A program made the position numbers and the translations under genes. A stretch of DNA of 64,000 nt from Ustilago trichophora. Taxonomy: Eukaryota > Basidiomycota > Ustilaginomycetes > Ustilaginales > Ustilaginaceae. The stretch lies in the NCBI GenBank assembly GCA_900323505.1, contig OOIN01000037.1:372001-436000 (forward strand), written 5' to 3'. This document shows, one piece after another, positions 42,276 to 53,528 of the stretch; the stretch's first letter is position 1, and each line of letters opens with the position of its first letter. A model generated the notes under the pieces. The model was given only the letters and a program-made list of their open reading frames with translations. It was not told where the DNA came from and ran no database searches.

Positions 42276-45200
42276 CGTGTGATCAGCCGCTTCTCCCTGT
42301 TCACTCGAGATAAAGATTCTGTCCGTGGGTGGATCCAGGAGGTCCAAGTGGGAGTGCTTTCCGCCTGCGCACGGTAGCGGTGAAGAAAAAGTAGCTTACG
42401 GAGTGATCGCGATGAGAGCTAGTAGCTGTATCGACAGGAGCGGAAGTGAGCAAGGAGGATAAAGTTGTTCTGCATCTTTCTCCAAAGAGGACCGCACACC
42501 AACACCTTGAAACAGCAAAGTAACACACCGCGCAGAAGCATCACGTGTCACGCGAGCAAAATTTCGACTGATTGTTAGGGTCACACAGCTCACATTCTGA
42601 TCTCTTTCGAAAAGCTCATCGAGATCCAAGAGTCGCCGATGACAGCTGGAGTCGAGACCCGAGGATCTCGTTATTGACTACTTCCCGGCCGCTTGACCAT
42701 GTACTTTTTTCCGAGGTTGAGGCACACAGGCGCCGATGTGATTGTCAGCAGTCCCGGGCCGGAGTTGATCACCACGTCATTTCTGTATTGGTGTCGTGGC
42801 AAGATGTGGCGATGCTGGAAGCACAAGGTTCCGGCAAGGTTGGCTGTTCCATGAGGTTACCCTTTGCAGAAAGCCAGCTCGGATATCCGAGCCCCATTCG
42901 TCGCCAAGCAAATGAAACGAACTGCATGCCGGTCAGCACGATGCAACGCAGACATTGACGGCCCAGGAAGACTGTACGTACACAGGACGGGCCGATCGAA
43001 CAATTTCATGGCAGATGAGGCACACAGTTCTAGAGACAGTCAGAGCATGCTACACAGGTCAAGCACTTGTTCAACGAGGGCTTGTCACAGCTTGCTCTGA
43101 GGAAGTATCACGCCGGATGAGGTGAACACATTGAGGCCTTTGAGCAGCTGCACGGCGGGGCGTGTATGTGAAGCGGGCTTAACATGCCGTCCCCGCTGCC
43201 GACCAAGCATGTTAGTCTCTCTCTCGAGCCGAGTACGTTTCACCCAAGTTGCCCTTACACTGGACGATGGGCTGCAGGCTCCTCCTTTTCCTTCCCTTTG
43301 CTGAGCCCTCTGCTCGTTCATCTGTGGAATCGGAAAGCAGGCCCGCGTGCTTCGACACTTTCCCCTTTGCCTCCCCTTCCTTCATGCGGGTGTTCGCTTC
43401 CTCGTGTCAATTAGAGAATGCTGGGCTAGGGTGTCTAGTCAACAGCATGAAGCTCGCTCAAATCCAACGTCCTGGTTCCGCATTCCTCGAAACGTATCAG
43501 GGCAATACTGCTCTGCAGAAGATAAGGCGCTCAGTCGAGCTGCATCTTCCATGAGATGGAACGGTGTGTCCTCGAACTAGGATTACAGAGCCGAGAAGGA
43601 AAGGGCTACGCTGAGGAAAAGTATCGGCAATTCTGGGTCTCGCTTTGCTGCACTGTTTCGCAAAGGCATGTTCAGAAAGGGCTTCAAAGAGTGGCCGAGG
43701 CTACTTCGAGTTGCCGAGAGTGCCATGCTTTGCGTGGGCTGTGTGAGTATCGATTTAGCTAGTTGTCCGCGGCAATGTTTCTTTGTTCATGGACGAAATG
43801 GTTCCTAACCCCCTGGGCGGAGCGGACAATGGAGGCGGAGTTGCTGGTGAAGTTCAGCCGAAGGAGAAGAAGAGTCGCTTCGGAATACACTACTGTGGCT
43901 CCTTCCCAAAACAAATTGGAGGCACTGGATCGCCTTGTTCCTCTCTGCAGACGTGAAGATGCTGTGCAGATAGGCAACGCGGCAGGTTTGAAAGCTGAAT
44001 TGCGACGACATGCAATAATTTGAGAGCATGCTTTTTTTTTCGCGCCCTTCGGCTCGTAATCATCGCCGCTCAAAGGGTGCACGCCAGAGCCATATGCGGA
44101 ACTTGTTGTTCGCATAAGCTGCATATCAGTGCGGCAAAATCAGCCGGTTGGCGTGGTCATTTGTTTTCAGCATACTGTACACGCTAGACCGCGAGCGTGT
44201 GGTCGGCAAACTTGAGGGTCCAAATGCCAACAGCATGAACTGAACAAGGCACGACGCCGTCCAAGCGAAGAATTGACATCAGAGTGCGCCAATTAGAGTG
44301 AAAGAAAATCAAGCAAGGCGTCTTCGGGGCAAGCAGATCGCAAGCGAACGCTAAAAGGGCTGCTTAGTGCGCAACAGAATTTTTGTCGCCGCAGCCGAGA
44401 AGAAGAGGTTGAGAGCCACACACCGACACGGGGCAAGAGCAAAGGGGGCGAAGTTCGCGATCGCCGGCATTCGAAATTGACGACGAGACGCTTAGTTTGG
44501 TTGAGAAAAAGGCTTCTTCCGAGCTTTGCGAGGCTCGCTTTGCGCTTCGCGGGATGTCTAAACACACATAGGGTTGGGATCAAGAGAGACGATGGATGAG
44601 GGCGTAAGGTGACCGATGGCTCTGGTGAAAGACGGAAGTTGAAACGAACGAGTAGATTAAGAGAGCTGGTTGGCTGGTTGGGTGGTTCTTTGATGCCGTT
44701 CCTGGGATGGATGAAAGGGGTCAGACGGCAAGCAAGTGGTGACCTTTTCGAAAGACAGATCATCACCGCTGTCGATAGGCGCATGGCATTTGCTTGTGTC
44801 TTGTTTTGTTTTTGTGGTACCGTCGGACAGGTCGACGACAACAAAGGCAGTGCCGTGCAGTGGGTGGGTGCGGGACAGACAAAAGAAAGATTTGCGCTAC
44901 TGCACGCCGGAAGGAAGAGAAGCTGGCCTCAGGCCTTCAGACTCCGCTCTAGAGTAACAGTATCTCAAGTTGAGATGTGTTTCTGCAGCTGCGAGACGGC
45001 GTCTGGAGAAGAAGGGGCGCGCGAGCGGGTAGAAAGGCCCAGATTTTCTTTTTGAGCCGACTGCATGGCAATTTGGCAAGGCTGCACAAGTGAGTGAGTT
45101 GCATGACTAGACCAAAAAAGAAAAAAAAATGACGACGATGGAGTGTCAAGATGGCGTGTCGAATTGTTGGTTTACGACCTCAGCGGGGACGGGAGCTCTT

Positions 45201-48200
45201 GATGAAAATCGCTGCGAACTCAGCGGGAAATCAATGTCAGCGTAAGAGATCGAGAAGGGAGCGATAGGCAGCGGCCTACCGAACAGCGAAGGGAAAGGCA
45301 GGCCAAAGGGGTCGAGGCGAAGGCGAAGGCAAGGCAAAGGCAAAGGCAAAGGCAAGGAGAGTTAGGCTGACAGTTTGGCGAGCGGGGCTTGAAAAGACAG
45401 CGTGCGATGCGAAGGAGCATGTCGACAACGACGAACCGTCAGAGATAAATAAATGTGGCTTGGACATGCTCGATGGCAGTGATTAGTAGAGAGCAGAGAG
45501 GGAGAGTCTCTTGGGAGTCGGAGCTCAAAAATTGCATTGCCATGGACCTGCGTTCACGAAGCCTCGTGCGGCGACCCGATCTCGGCTGTGTGAAGTGTCA
45601 AAGTGTGTGTCAGGTCGACTGTCGAGATGATGGTCCCTTTGAGCTTTGGGTGAGTTAGGGGTGTGCCGCTTGTACTTTCAAACGTGTTCGCCAAGGTTTA
45701 GCATGCTACGGCTGCCGCTGATTCCGCTGGTGCTTCTAGCGTTTGGTGCTGAAGCATCGGGGCTGCATGAATAGCGTCAGGTGCACTTCCACTTGACCGA
45801 TGGACTTGTGGCAAAGAAAAGGGAGGTTTTCGCTTGAGTAGCTACATTACTGTACGGTTGCATGAGGTGAGTGAGTCGAGATGATGAGAGCGGAGATTTG
45901 GACGGCAAAGGCTCGGCCTGAGGACGTGTTGGGTTGACGTGTCAACAAAAAACAGAGGAAATTGAGGCGGATTTTCGGCCTTTCGATCCTTTGTTGCAGC
46001 GGGCCTCTTACAGCAAATTCTCACCATGCTGAGGTGTTTGTTGCAGCACAGCAATTGATTCGACTCAGCTATAGTAGTGTACAATACTTTACAACAACGA
46101 GGAAGGTGCTGGGTTGAGTTTGTCGGCTTGAGATCCGATCGAGGGATGTCGTTCGGATGGTCCGGGAGAGCTTCCCGCGTCTCGAACTGAACCGGATCGC
46201 CCCCTTTTTGCTGTCAAGGTCAAATCGACAAGATACTCTGGCACACACCCATCCGACGGAGCAGAGGTGATATGAACCCAACTTACTGGTCAATAGGTCT
46301 GACACAGCATGAACATGCCTCAGCTTAGACGAGAATGCATATCAACAAACGTGGTTTCGGACTTTGCTGAGAACAGAAGAGACTTGAAGAAAATTGGCAC
46401 GTTTCAGGGTTATTGTAGTCGGTCACGCCGCTGAAAGCAGGTTTTGCGGTGGCTTGCTTGAGCGGTTGTTCGAACCCCTGGTGGATAACGAAACAGTACA
46501 GAGTATGAGACCGTCCCAAAATAATCTCACCATGAAGCGAGTAACGCTGCCTGCAGCGACGACGCTATCCTCGTCGGCGTCAAGTCGACCGCTGCAAGTG
46601 GCATTGTCATGATCAAGTCGGATCTCCCCGATGCAAGTGCTTGGCGTGCAATACATGATACTGTATGTACAGCATAGGTGAGCCTATCAGACAGCACCAA
46701 GCCTCACTGTAAGCAATCCTGTCTTTCGCATGTGCCCTGTTGTACAACTTGGCATCGAATTAAAGCAATTTCCACTGGCGAAAGCGTAGGCCAAGTAGCT
46801 TGGCAGGGCGACCATTTAGGATCGAGTTGTTTTTTTTTTCTCGGGATTTTCGCTTTGCCTTCAATTTGAACGCTCTCGGTGCAGAGAGGTAGAGAAGGGG
46901 ACCGCCGTTCTCTGCACTTGACCCACCAAGCTGGCCAAGATTTGCACCACTTGTTATGGAAAGCGCTCCCATAGTTGTCTCTGCAGAGCAAAGTGTAAGT
47001 AGCACTTGATCTTCTTTCTGATTTCTTCTCCCTTTTGGTTGCCGATGAGACATCCAGAGTCTTCCTTCGGAAGTCGCAGCCAAAAAGGGTTAGAGGCAAA
47101 ACCCCTTCAGAGTGTGGGGAGGCAAAGTTTGTTGAAAGAGAATTCTACCCATCTCCGAACCACAGCAGTGGCGCCCCTTTTGCTTTTGTTTTCGTCCTCT
47201 GCCACGGGATCTGGACTTGGCTTGACACAATTTTGCGCCGCTCCGCCCAAATTTGCAAAGTGTTGAGAAAGTTACGGGCCCGAAAGCGATTTTCTGCTTG
47301 CTTTGCTTGCAGTGCCGCTGTTCTGCTCGTATATCTGCAGTAGACCCCTGCGACTCTTGTGCATCCCCACCGAATCAAGCGTCCAATGTCCGTTGTCTCG
47401 CAGGCATCGCCAGTGTGTGTGCTGTACTCTCAATGTAGTTCCCGCTTTTCGTCTCGCTTTCCTGCATCCGCTTTAATTTATTCAAAATTTATTGATTGAA
47501 TTCCTTTGTTGCTGTTCTGCCTCTCCCTTTTCCCTTTCCCCGTAGATTTAGCACGCAGTGGCTGCAGGCAGAGAGACGAGGTCCGACTTTTGGATCCTAA
47601 ATTGAACGCATGCTGCAGCTCTCGCCGAGCCCTTTTTTTTGCGGTGTGGTCTTACTGTACCGCCTTGACATACCGTGAGCAACGCATTGGCATGGTCTCC
47701 TCTGGCTTGCTTGAAAAAAATCAACAGCTGGAATCGTCATTTTGAGTTCGAGACTGATTCTAGTGGCAGATTTGGCGTCTTTCTTGCAGGAAAAAGTGTT
47801 CACAAAAGGCTAAGCTGATGGTTTCTGTTCCACGAGACGAGACGACCCCTCTCCCTCTCTACATTGCACATACGCCACTTCGTTTCACAGTGTTGCTCCG
47901 TCAGAGACTGTTCCTCGCTTAGCAGGGGCGGGAATGCCAAACCGACAATTCCCTTTCTCCTTCTTCGCCTCTTCCTGCTGCTGCTGCTGCTGCTGCTCTT
48001 CTTCTTTGATGTTTGGGCTCTGGCCCAGGTTGACATCTGGATGTAGGGTTGCTCTACGCTAGCTACGGTATGTGGTACACTGATATGACACCTGCTGATG
48101 CCTCCTTCCGATCCACTTCTCTTTAGCTCCGCGGTGACCACCAAAAAAAGCAGCAGCAGTGAGTAAGAGCCCTCTCTCTACCGTACCATCTGTAGGGCAA

Positions 48201-48209
48201 AAAGACGAC

Positions 48210-48233
48210 GCCGCCGCCGCCGCCGCCGCCGCC
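48210..48233. repeat. GCC trinucleotide run
   Basis: Eight tandem GCC units, followed by CACTGATA, lie in the gene-poor region. They are not in a frame I would call coding. Confidence 0.85.
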
Positions 48234-49904
48234 ACTGATAGCTAGAATGACCCCTGAGACTGGATTCTGCCTCGCCCCACTATGATGGAACGGCAGGCGA
48301 AGCTGCAATGCAAAGGACTGAGCTGGATCTTCGCTTCCCGTTCCCACCGCTTCGCTATGGCTGTAACACACTTTGACGTTGCCGAAGTCTGCCACGCTCG
48401 CGATGCATAGCAAGAGTGCAACGATGCAATTCGACTACTGTATCTACAGTGCCGATCTACGGACAAGAGGCACAGTAGAGCGAAATTTTGTTGCACAATA
48501 CTTTCCCGTCCATGTGCTAGGAGCGGCGCCGCTTTGATCAGAAAGAGCGTTTTGGGCTGAAAGCAGTTGGAGCGGCCTCTAAAATGATCACGGCATTGTA
48601 CCACAACTCAGCTGTTTTTCTGCTCTAAACCATTCAAGCGCGGACCGAGAGTCTCGTTTTATTTTTATGAAACGAACAAAATGGCTTTTTGAACTTCGCT
48701 TCAACTCTCTCAAGAGAAGCTGACTCTGGAGCTACATAAACCGAGAGGAGGGTGAGAGCTCTGGCAGTAGTCATGTTTCGTAGACCGCTCGCGATAGCAG
48801 AGACAGGAGGCTCTGCAACAATCACATAGAATTCATGCTTGAGCTCCAATAAATGTCGATGTCGTTCCTGTGGGATCAGCAACAGCAGCAGCCGGACGCA
48901 CTACTACAACAAACGCATCCAGATCAAGATTCAAGCACTGAAAAATGTGTGCGTGTGCTACAATTGCTCTCTGTCTTTAAACTCAAACAAGAGGGCTTCG
49001 AGTACAGCAAACGACCGACTGCTGATCACAGGTCGCCGAAAGCGAACGTCAAATTATGATGATGATGCCACTGCTGCTGCTTCTGCGTGGGAGATCCGAG
49101 CTCCTTTTGCACACCGGTGGGGATCCAGCCATGAATCTTAGTCCGGCGCCTTTTTTGGTTTAAAGTGGCAGTTGCTGCGGTGCACAGCAGCGTTGCATAG
49201 CGTAGACAATTGTGTGCAGCAAGCAGGGGCAGACAGACTTGGTCGTGAATGGCCGGTCTACAGAGTACAATATACACTAGCGACCCTTTCTTGGCTACCA
49301 GAGCGAGGGTTGCGTCAGATGTTCGCATACGACCACGCTAACGAAGGCTGTCAGCAATTTCGTTCAACTCGGGTGTAGCCGAAGCGCAAAATGTGACATA
49401 CAATACTTACCGTTTCTACAGAGCGTGCGGGTCCGCGTAACTTGCAGCCAACAGCAGCAACATGACATTTAGCTCGAGAGGAAAAGAACAAGATGAGACA
49501 TAGGCAGACAATGGAAAAAAAGAGAGAAAAAAAATGCGCTGTGCAGTTGCAGTTGCAGATGCAGATGCGAGGGCCGGCCCGCTTTTGCCTTTCATCTCCG
49601 AGAAATTTCAACCCTTCTTGTTCTCTCTTCTCTCTTGGTGGTGCCGTGAGACTGCCGCAGCAATCAATACACGAAACAATCTGCTTTGGCTGGAACAGGG
49701 CTGCCTCTGCTTTGCACTGCTTGGCTTAGAACAGCCCACCTTGTGAACTCGGTCAACTTGGAGAGAGAGCAGGGTGAGTAAGTAGTCAATTCACACGCTT
49801 CAGTTTCTACCCAACGGTGGGCGTCGGATCGCCCTGTTGCAGTCCCACCGCCAAGCTCGGCGCGTGTTGAAATTTGTGTGAGCCAGAGTGCGATGCAATG
49901 CCAG

Positions 49905-49980
49905 AATGCTGAATGCTGATTGCTGATTGCTGATTGCTGATTGCTGATTGCTGATTGCTGATTGCTGAATGCTGAATGCT
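49905..49980. repeat. Heptamer tandem repeat (ATTGCTG/AATGCTG)
   Basis: About eleven head-to-tail 7-bp units: two AATGCTG, seven ATTGCTG, then AATGCTG and a partial copy. The central units are identical and the variant units sit at the two ends, as expected when slippage expands a short array. Confidence 0.95.
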
Positions 49981-50088
49981 TAGCGTTGCCGGCGTTCCAA
50001 AAGTGGCCCTGACACGTCAGAATTCGCATGCAACCATTTTTCTGGCAAATAGGCGAGCCAATCTTGACCCACAAGCTTGCTTTCTTGG

Positions 50089-50114
50089 CTCTCTCTCTCT
50101 CTCTCTCTCTCTCT
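50089..50114. repeat. CT microsatellite in the gene-poor region
   Basis: A (CT)n run of about 26 bp. A shorter run is near 50802-50822. Both lie on the cyclin side of the gap. Confidence 0.85.
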
Positions 50115-53100
50115 TCTGGTTGGCTTGAAATTGGAACTTTCTGGTTCTCGGTCTGGCTTCCTCAGACGATGTTCGCCGGCAGATCCTTTTTTTCGCTCTT
50201 TGTGCTCTCTCTCATTCATCTGCGCCGCTTGGCGTGCAGCGCTACTTTTCTCACACACGCGGAACTGCTTGGCCTACGCCGTTGCCGTTGCTCGGCACTC
50301 TTGTTACACGAGTTTGATCTCCTACAGCATCGTCATCAACTTGGTCCTCGTCTTTCTTTGGTTGGTGAATCTGATCTTGGCCCTTTTTTGATGAACGTGC
50401 TACTCGTGAGCCAGATGAGGTTTTGGTGTAGGTTCCGATGGGTCACTTCGAGCCTCGTTCTTGTAAGTGTGGTTCACTTTGGCTTTTGGAGTGACAAGTC
50501 TGGATTTTGATATGCAATAATGCGATCGTTCGCGTGTGATGTGGAAACGGCTCAGAGTTGCCGTTCAGGGCGTGGTCAGCTGCAAAAGGGCGGCAATGAT
50601 AGCAAAGAGCAGCAGCAGCAGCAGCATTGCAGTATAATTTCAGACACTCGAAACAAGCGCATCCGCGTGGACTGGACACCGCCCGCCCTGGCTGCGCTCC
50701 TCGCTTGCGTTTGTGCTTGGGTGATGGCGGCCGAACCTCAAGAACTCATGCAATTTGCTGCTCCGCGCGGGTCACCGTCTCCGCTTGGCCTTGTGGCTCC
50801 GCTCTCTCTCTCTCTCTCTCTCCCCCCTTTGGATGATGCTCTTTCTTTTCGCTCATTCCCCTAACCCCTTGCTTGTCTTGCTTTGCCTGATGCTTTTGTC
50901 TAGCTTTGCCCTGCTTTGACCTGCCTTGCCTCATTGTGTGGCATTTTCTCGTGTGTGACTGCACCGCTTCCATTGTCCGAGCTGCGTTGTTGCTCCCACT
51001 CTCACTCCCCTGTCGCTTCAGAGTCTAATGTCCCGCCGCTTTATCGGAAAAAGGGGTGTGTGTGTGTCTTGTTGGGTGAAAGTGCATCTCGGACCTCCCG
51101 TGTGGGCCAGGTTGACACGATCTGATGACGCCTAACCACACTTGCACACTCTAGGTACTGTGCCTTGTCGACATCGATAGGCCGCACCTCTGGAATGAGT
51201 TTCTTCTTCAATGAGGCTGACCGTCACCACCCTTTCGTTCCTCGCCTGCAACTCGCCTAAGTTGTGGTGGTAAACGTGAGCGTGAGCCTGTGTTGTTGGA
51301 ATCCCTCTTGATCGTTTCGTACTTTAAGTATTTGCATTTTATTTTTATTTTTTTCGCCCTTAACGCTGTGCTACGTACAGTACTGTACTGTTCAGTACGC
51401 ACAAGTAAGCTCAAGAGCCAACGCGTAGACTCGGGATTCGGTGTTGGACGGTTGGTTGGTTGGTAGGTAGGTCCGACAGACGGAATTCAAAGCAGCAGCA
51501 GCATTAGCAGCAGCCGCCGCTGCAGATGGGATTTGGATTCGGATTGCGCAACGGTCTCTCTCTTTAATTGAACGCATGACACAAGATTGTCAGCCTCCAA
51601 CCGGCCCGCCTGTGCCCTCTTTCTTTTCTTTCCGCTGGTCGGTTATCACCAACAAAGACAACTTGCAACACGGCTCTTGCTCAGCTTCATCAATGTAGCG
51701 ACTGGCGACTTGCGACTTGTTATGTGAACAGCCACACATGACAAGAATGAGAATGATAGCAAAACACCTCAAGGTTGCCAACCGAAGAGGCGTCTTCGGA
51801 GACCAGTATGAAGCCAGAGCCAAGCTTCAACGGTGTTGCATACCTCGCAGCAGGGGGGCCCACGCTTTGTGGGTTTCTTTCTTTTTTTTTTCTTTTTTTT
51901 TTCCCCCCCTTTTCCCTCGTCGGCGGCCATTCCGCTGCGGTTGCCCTTTGAATCCTTTCTTCGTTGTGACCGGTCGTATTGTATGTCGTCTCGATGAGCC
52001 GAATCTCACCTTGCGTGTATGCGATGGCTGGATGTGACCGACTGAGACTTTTTTAAAAAAAAAAAAATTAAAGGAATTCCAACGTGTATTTTGTGTTCAA
52101 GTTAATGCGATTCCGCTCTCCTTTCTCCCTTTCTGAACAATCACCAATCCATGCGGCAGTGCGCTTCCTGGGTTCGCCCGCCTGCTTGTCCTCCCTGCCC
52201 ATCCATCTTCCTGTAATCATCAAGCCGCACCCCACCCAGATTCGCTAACGTGTGTTCCGCACTCTTTCTATATCTTTCTTGGCTGGAGGGCTCGGTGGAT
52301 GGCTGAATGGCTGAGCCTCGTTCGTCACCCTTGGCTCTGAAACATCTGTTTGGAGCGCATCTCGCCTCCAGCTCTTTGTCCTTTCCACCTCCTCTGCTCA
52401 GCTAGCTTGCTGAATACAGCGGCTCGCCCACCTCGCTCAGCAGCCCAACGGCCCAACACAAGCTCCATTATTGTGAATCTCTGCCTAGCCACATCCCACT
52501 TCCGTTCAGCCTCCCTCCCTCTGCTGCTGTGCTGCTTTGGCTTTAGCTTTGGCTCCTATGGGCCCTTTCTCCGCCTCCACTCGCACTAACCTGCCAAAGC
52601 TAAGAGCTGGGTGTTGACGACGACAACGATTTGAGTTTCCGCAACACACACGCTTTTTCTGGCTGTGCCTGTCCGTCAGTGCAGCTGCTCATCTGCTGCT
52701 TCCTTGTCTCGCGGGCCCCTTCTTGCCTCTCTCTGCTTGCCTGCTTGTCTGACTGCCTGCCGCTGCCGCCCTTTCTTCCGCTCCTTTTGCCTTTCGATAC
52801 GACCCTCCTCCTCGTTCTTCTCCCTCGTCCTCGCCTCTAACACAGCATCTCACCCTTTCATCCTTCATCCTTCCTAGTCGTTCATACCTAACCTTACACC
52901 TCACTTTCTGGCTCCTTGACGGTACTGCCTTTGCTTTCGCTTTCCTTTCCTTCCATCTTCTATTCTTACAATCAATTCTTAGCATCTTCATCATCTCCAC
53001 CACCATCACCTATTCCCCTCACCAGCATCTGTTAGCTCGCTCTCGTACTCTCTCTCCCTCTCTGTCTTTCTTTCTTTCCTCTTTACTTACACTCTAAGGC

Positions 53101-53528
53101 ATCATCTCTCACTCACTCTCCCTCGCAAGTCACCAAAGCTGTTTCGTTGCGCTGCGCTCATCTTCTATTCTCGACCGTCCGCATCGAGAGTCAGCTTCAC
53201 CACCTTGTATACTCAGGTTCCCCCATCGCTCCTCGTCTAGGCGTCAGCATCCCACCATACACGACAACCCACGCCTTTGACGACCTACCGACACATCTAT
53301 CAGCACCGTTCTTCGCCCTCGACGCAGTGCTTCTCTCAGACATCTCCATGCTGGCAGCCCCGTCTTTGGCTTGAATCCAGCATTCACAACTCCTCAGCTC
53401 TGGTAGCGAACCGACTTCGACTCTCTGCAGGCAGATCCCAGCTCGTTGATAGGCATCTTTCTTCGTCTCTCTCACACATACACAATCTTCCATCGCCTTT
53501 CATCGAACAGCTTCCGCTTCCGCCCATC

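Larger units (their letters stand above)
42276..53528. promoter_or_regulatory. 11.25-kb head-to-head region without a convincing gene
   Basis: This lies between the start codons of PCH2 (minus) and the cyclin (plus). Open frames reach at most about 180 codons, are low in complexity or cysteine-rich, and show no family motifs or codon bias like the neighbours. It contains a heptamer repeat (49905), a GCC run (48210), CT runs (50089 and near 50800), T/C homopolymer tracts (about 51885-51915) and several GTAC-type palindromes (44173, 51375). The last kilobase (52600-53528) is strongly C/T-rich and looks like the cyclin leader. Most of the rest could be long regulatory DNA or noncoding transcripts, but that is inference. 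Confidence 0.6.

Noticed and set aside
44293..44844. 183-codon frame in the gene-poor region
   Set aside because: It is basic, Ser/Pro/Leu-rich and shows no motif. It overlaps another frame of 148 codons (44609-45055) of equal quality on the other strand, as expected by chance.
46440..46500. tRNA-like B-box (GTTCGAACC)
   Set aside because: The 9-base match stands alone. No T-stem pairing, no A-box at the right distance and no acceptor stem are seen.
49905..49980. CRISPR-like array
   Set aside because: The units are 7 bp head-to-tail with no spacers, and the genome is eukaryotic. It is a simple tandem repeat.
50028..50510. 160-codon plus-strand frame with a hydrophobic start
   Set aside because: Its Leu/Ser repeat comes from a CT microsatellite and the rest has no family resemblance.
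42276..53528. Pheromone-response elements (ACAAAGGGA) upstream of the cyclin
   Set aside because: Reading by eye I saw only near matches such as TCAAAGGGA near 45630 on the minus strand. A motif scan is needed before any claim.
53277..53528. N-terminal extension of the cyclin
   Set aside because: It starts with TTG in a C/T-rich leader and has no ATG in frame until 53529. It is treated as 5' UTR.
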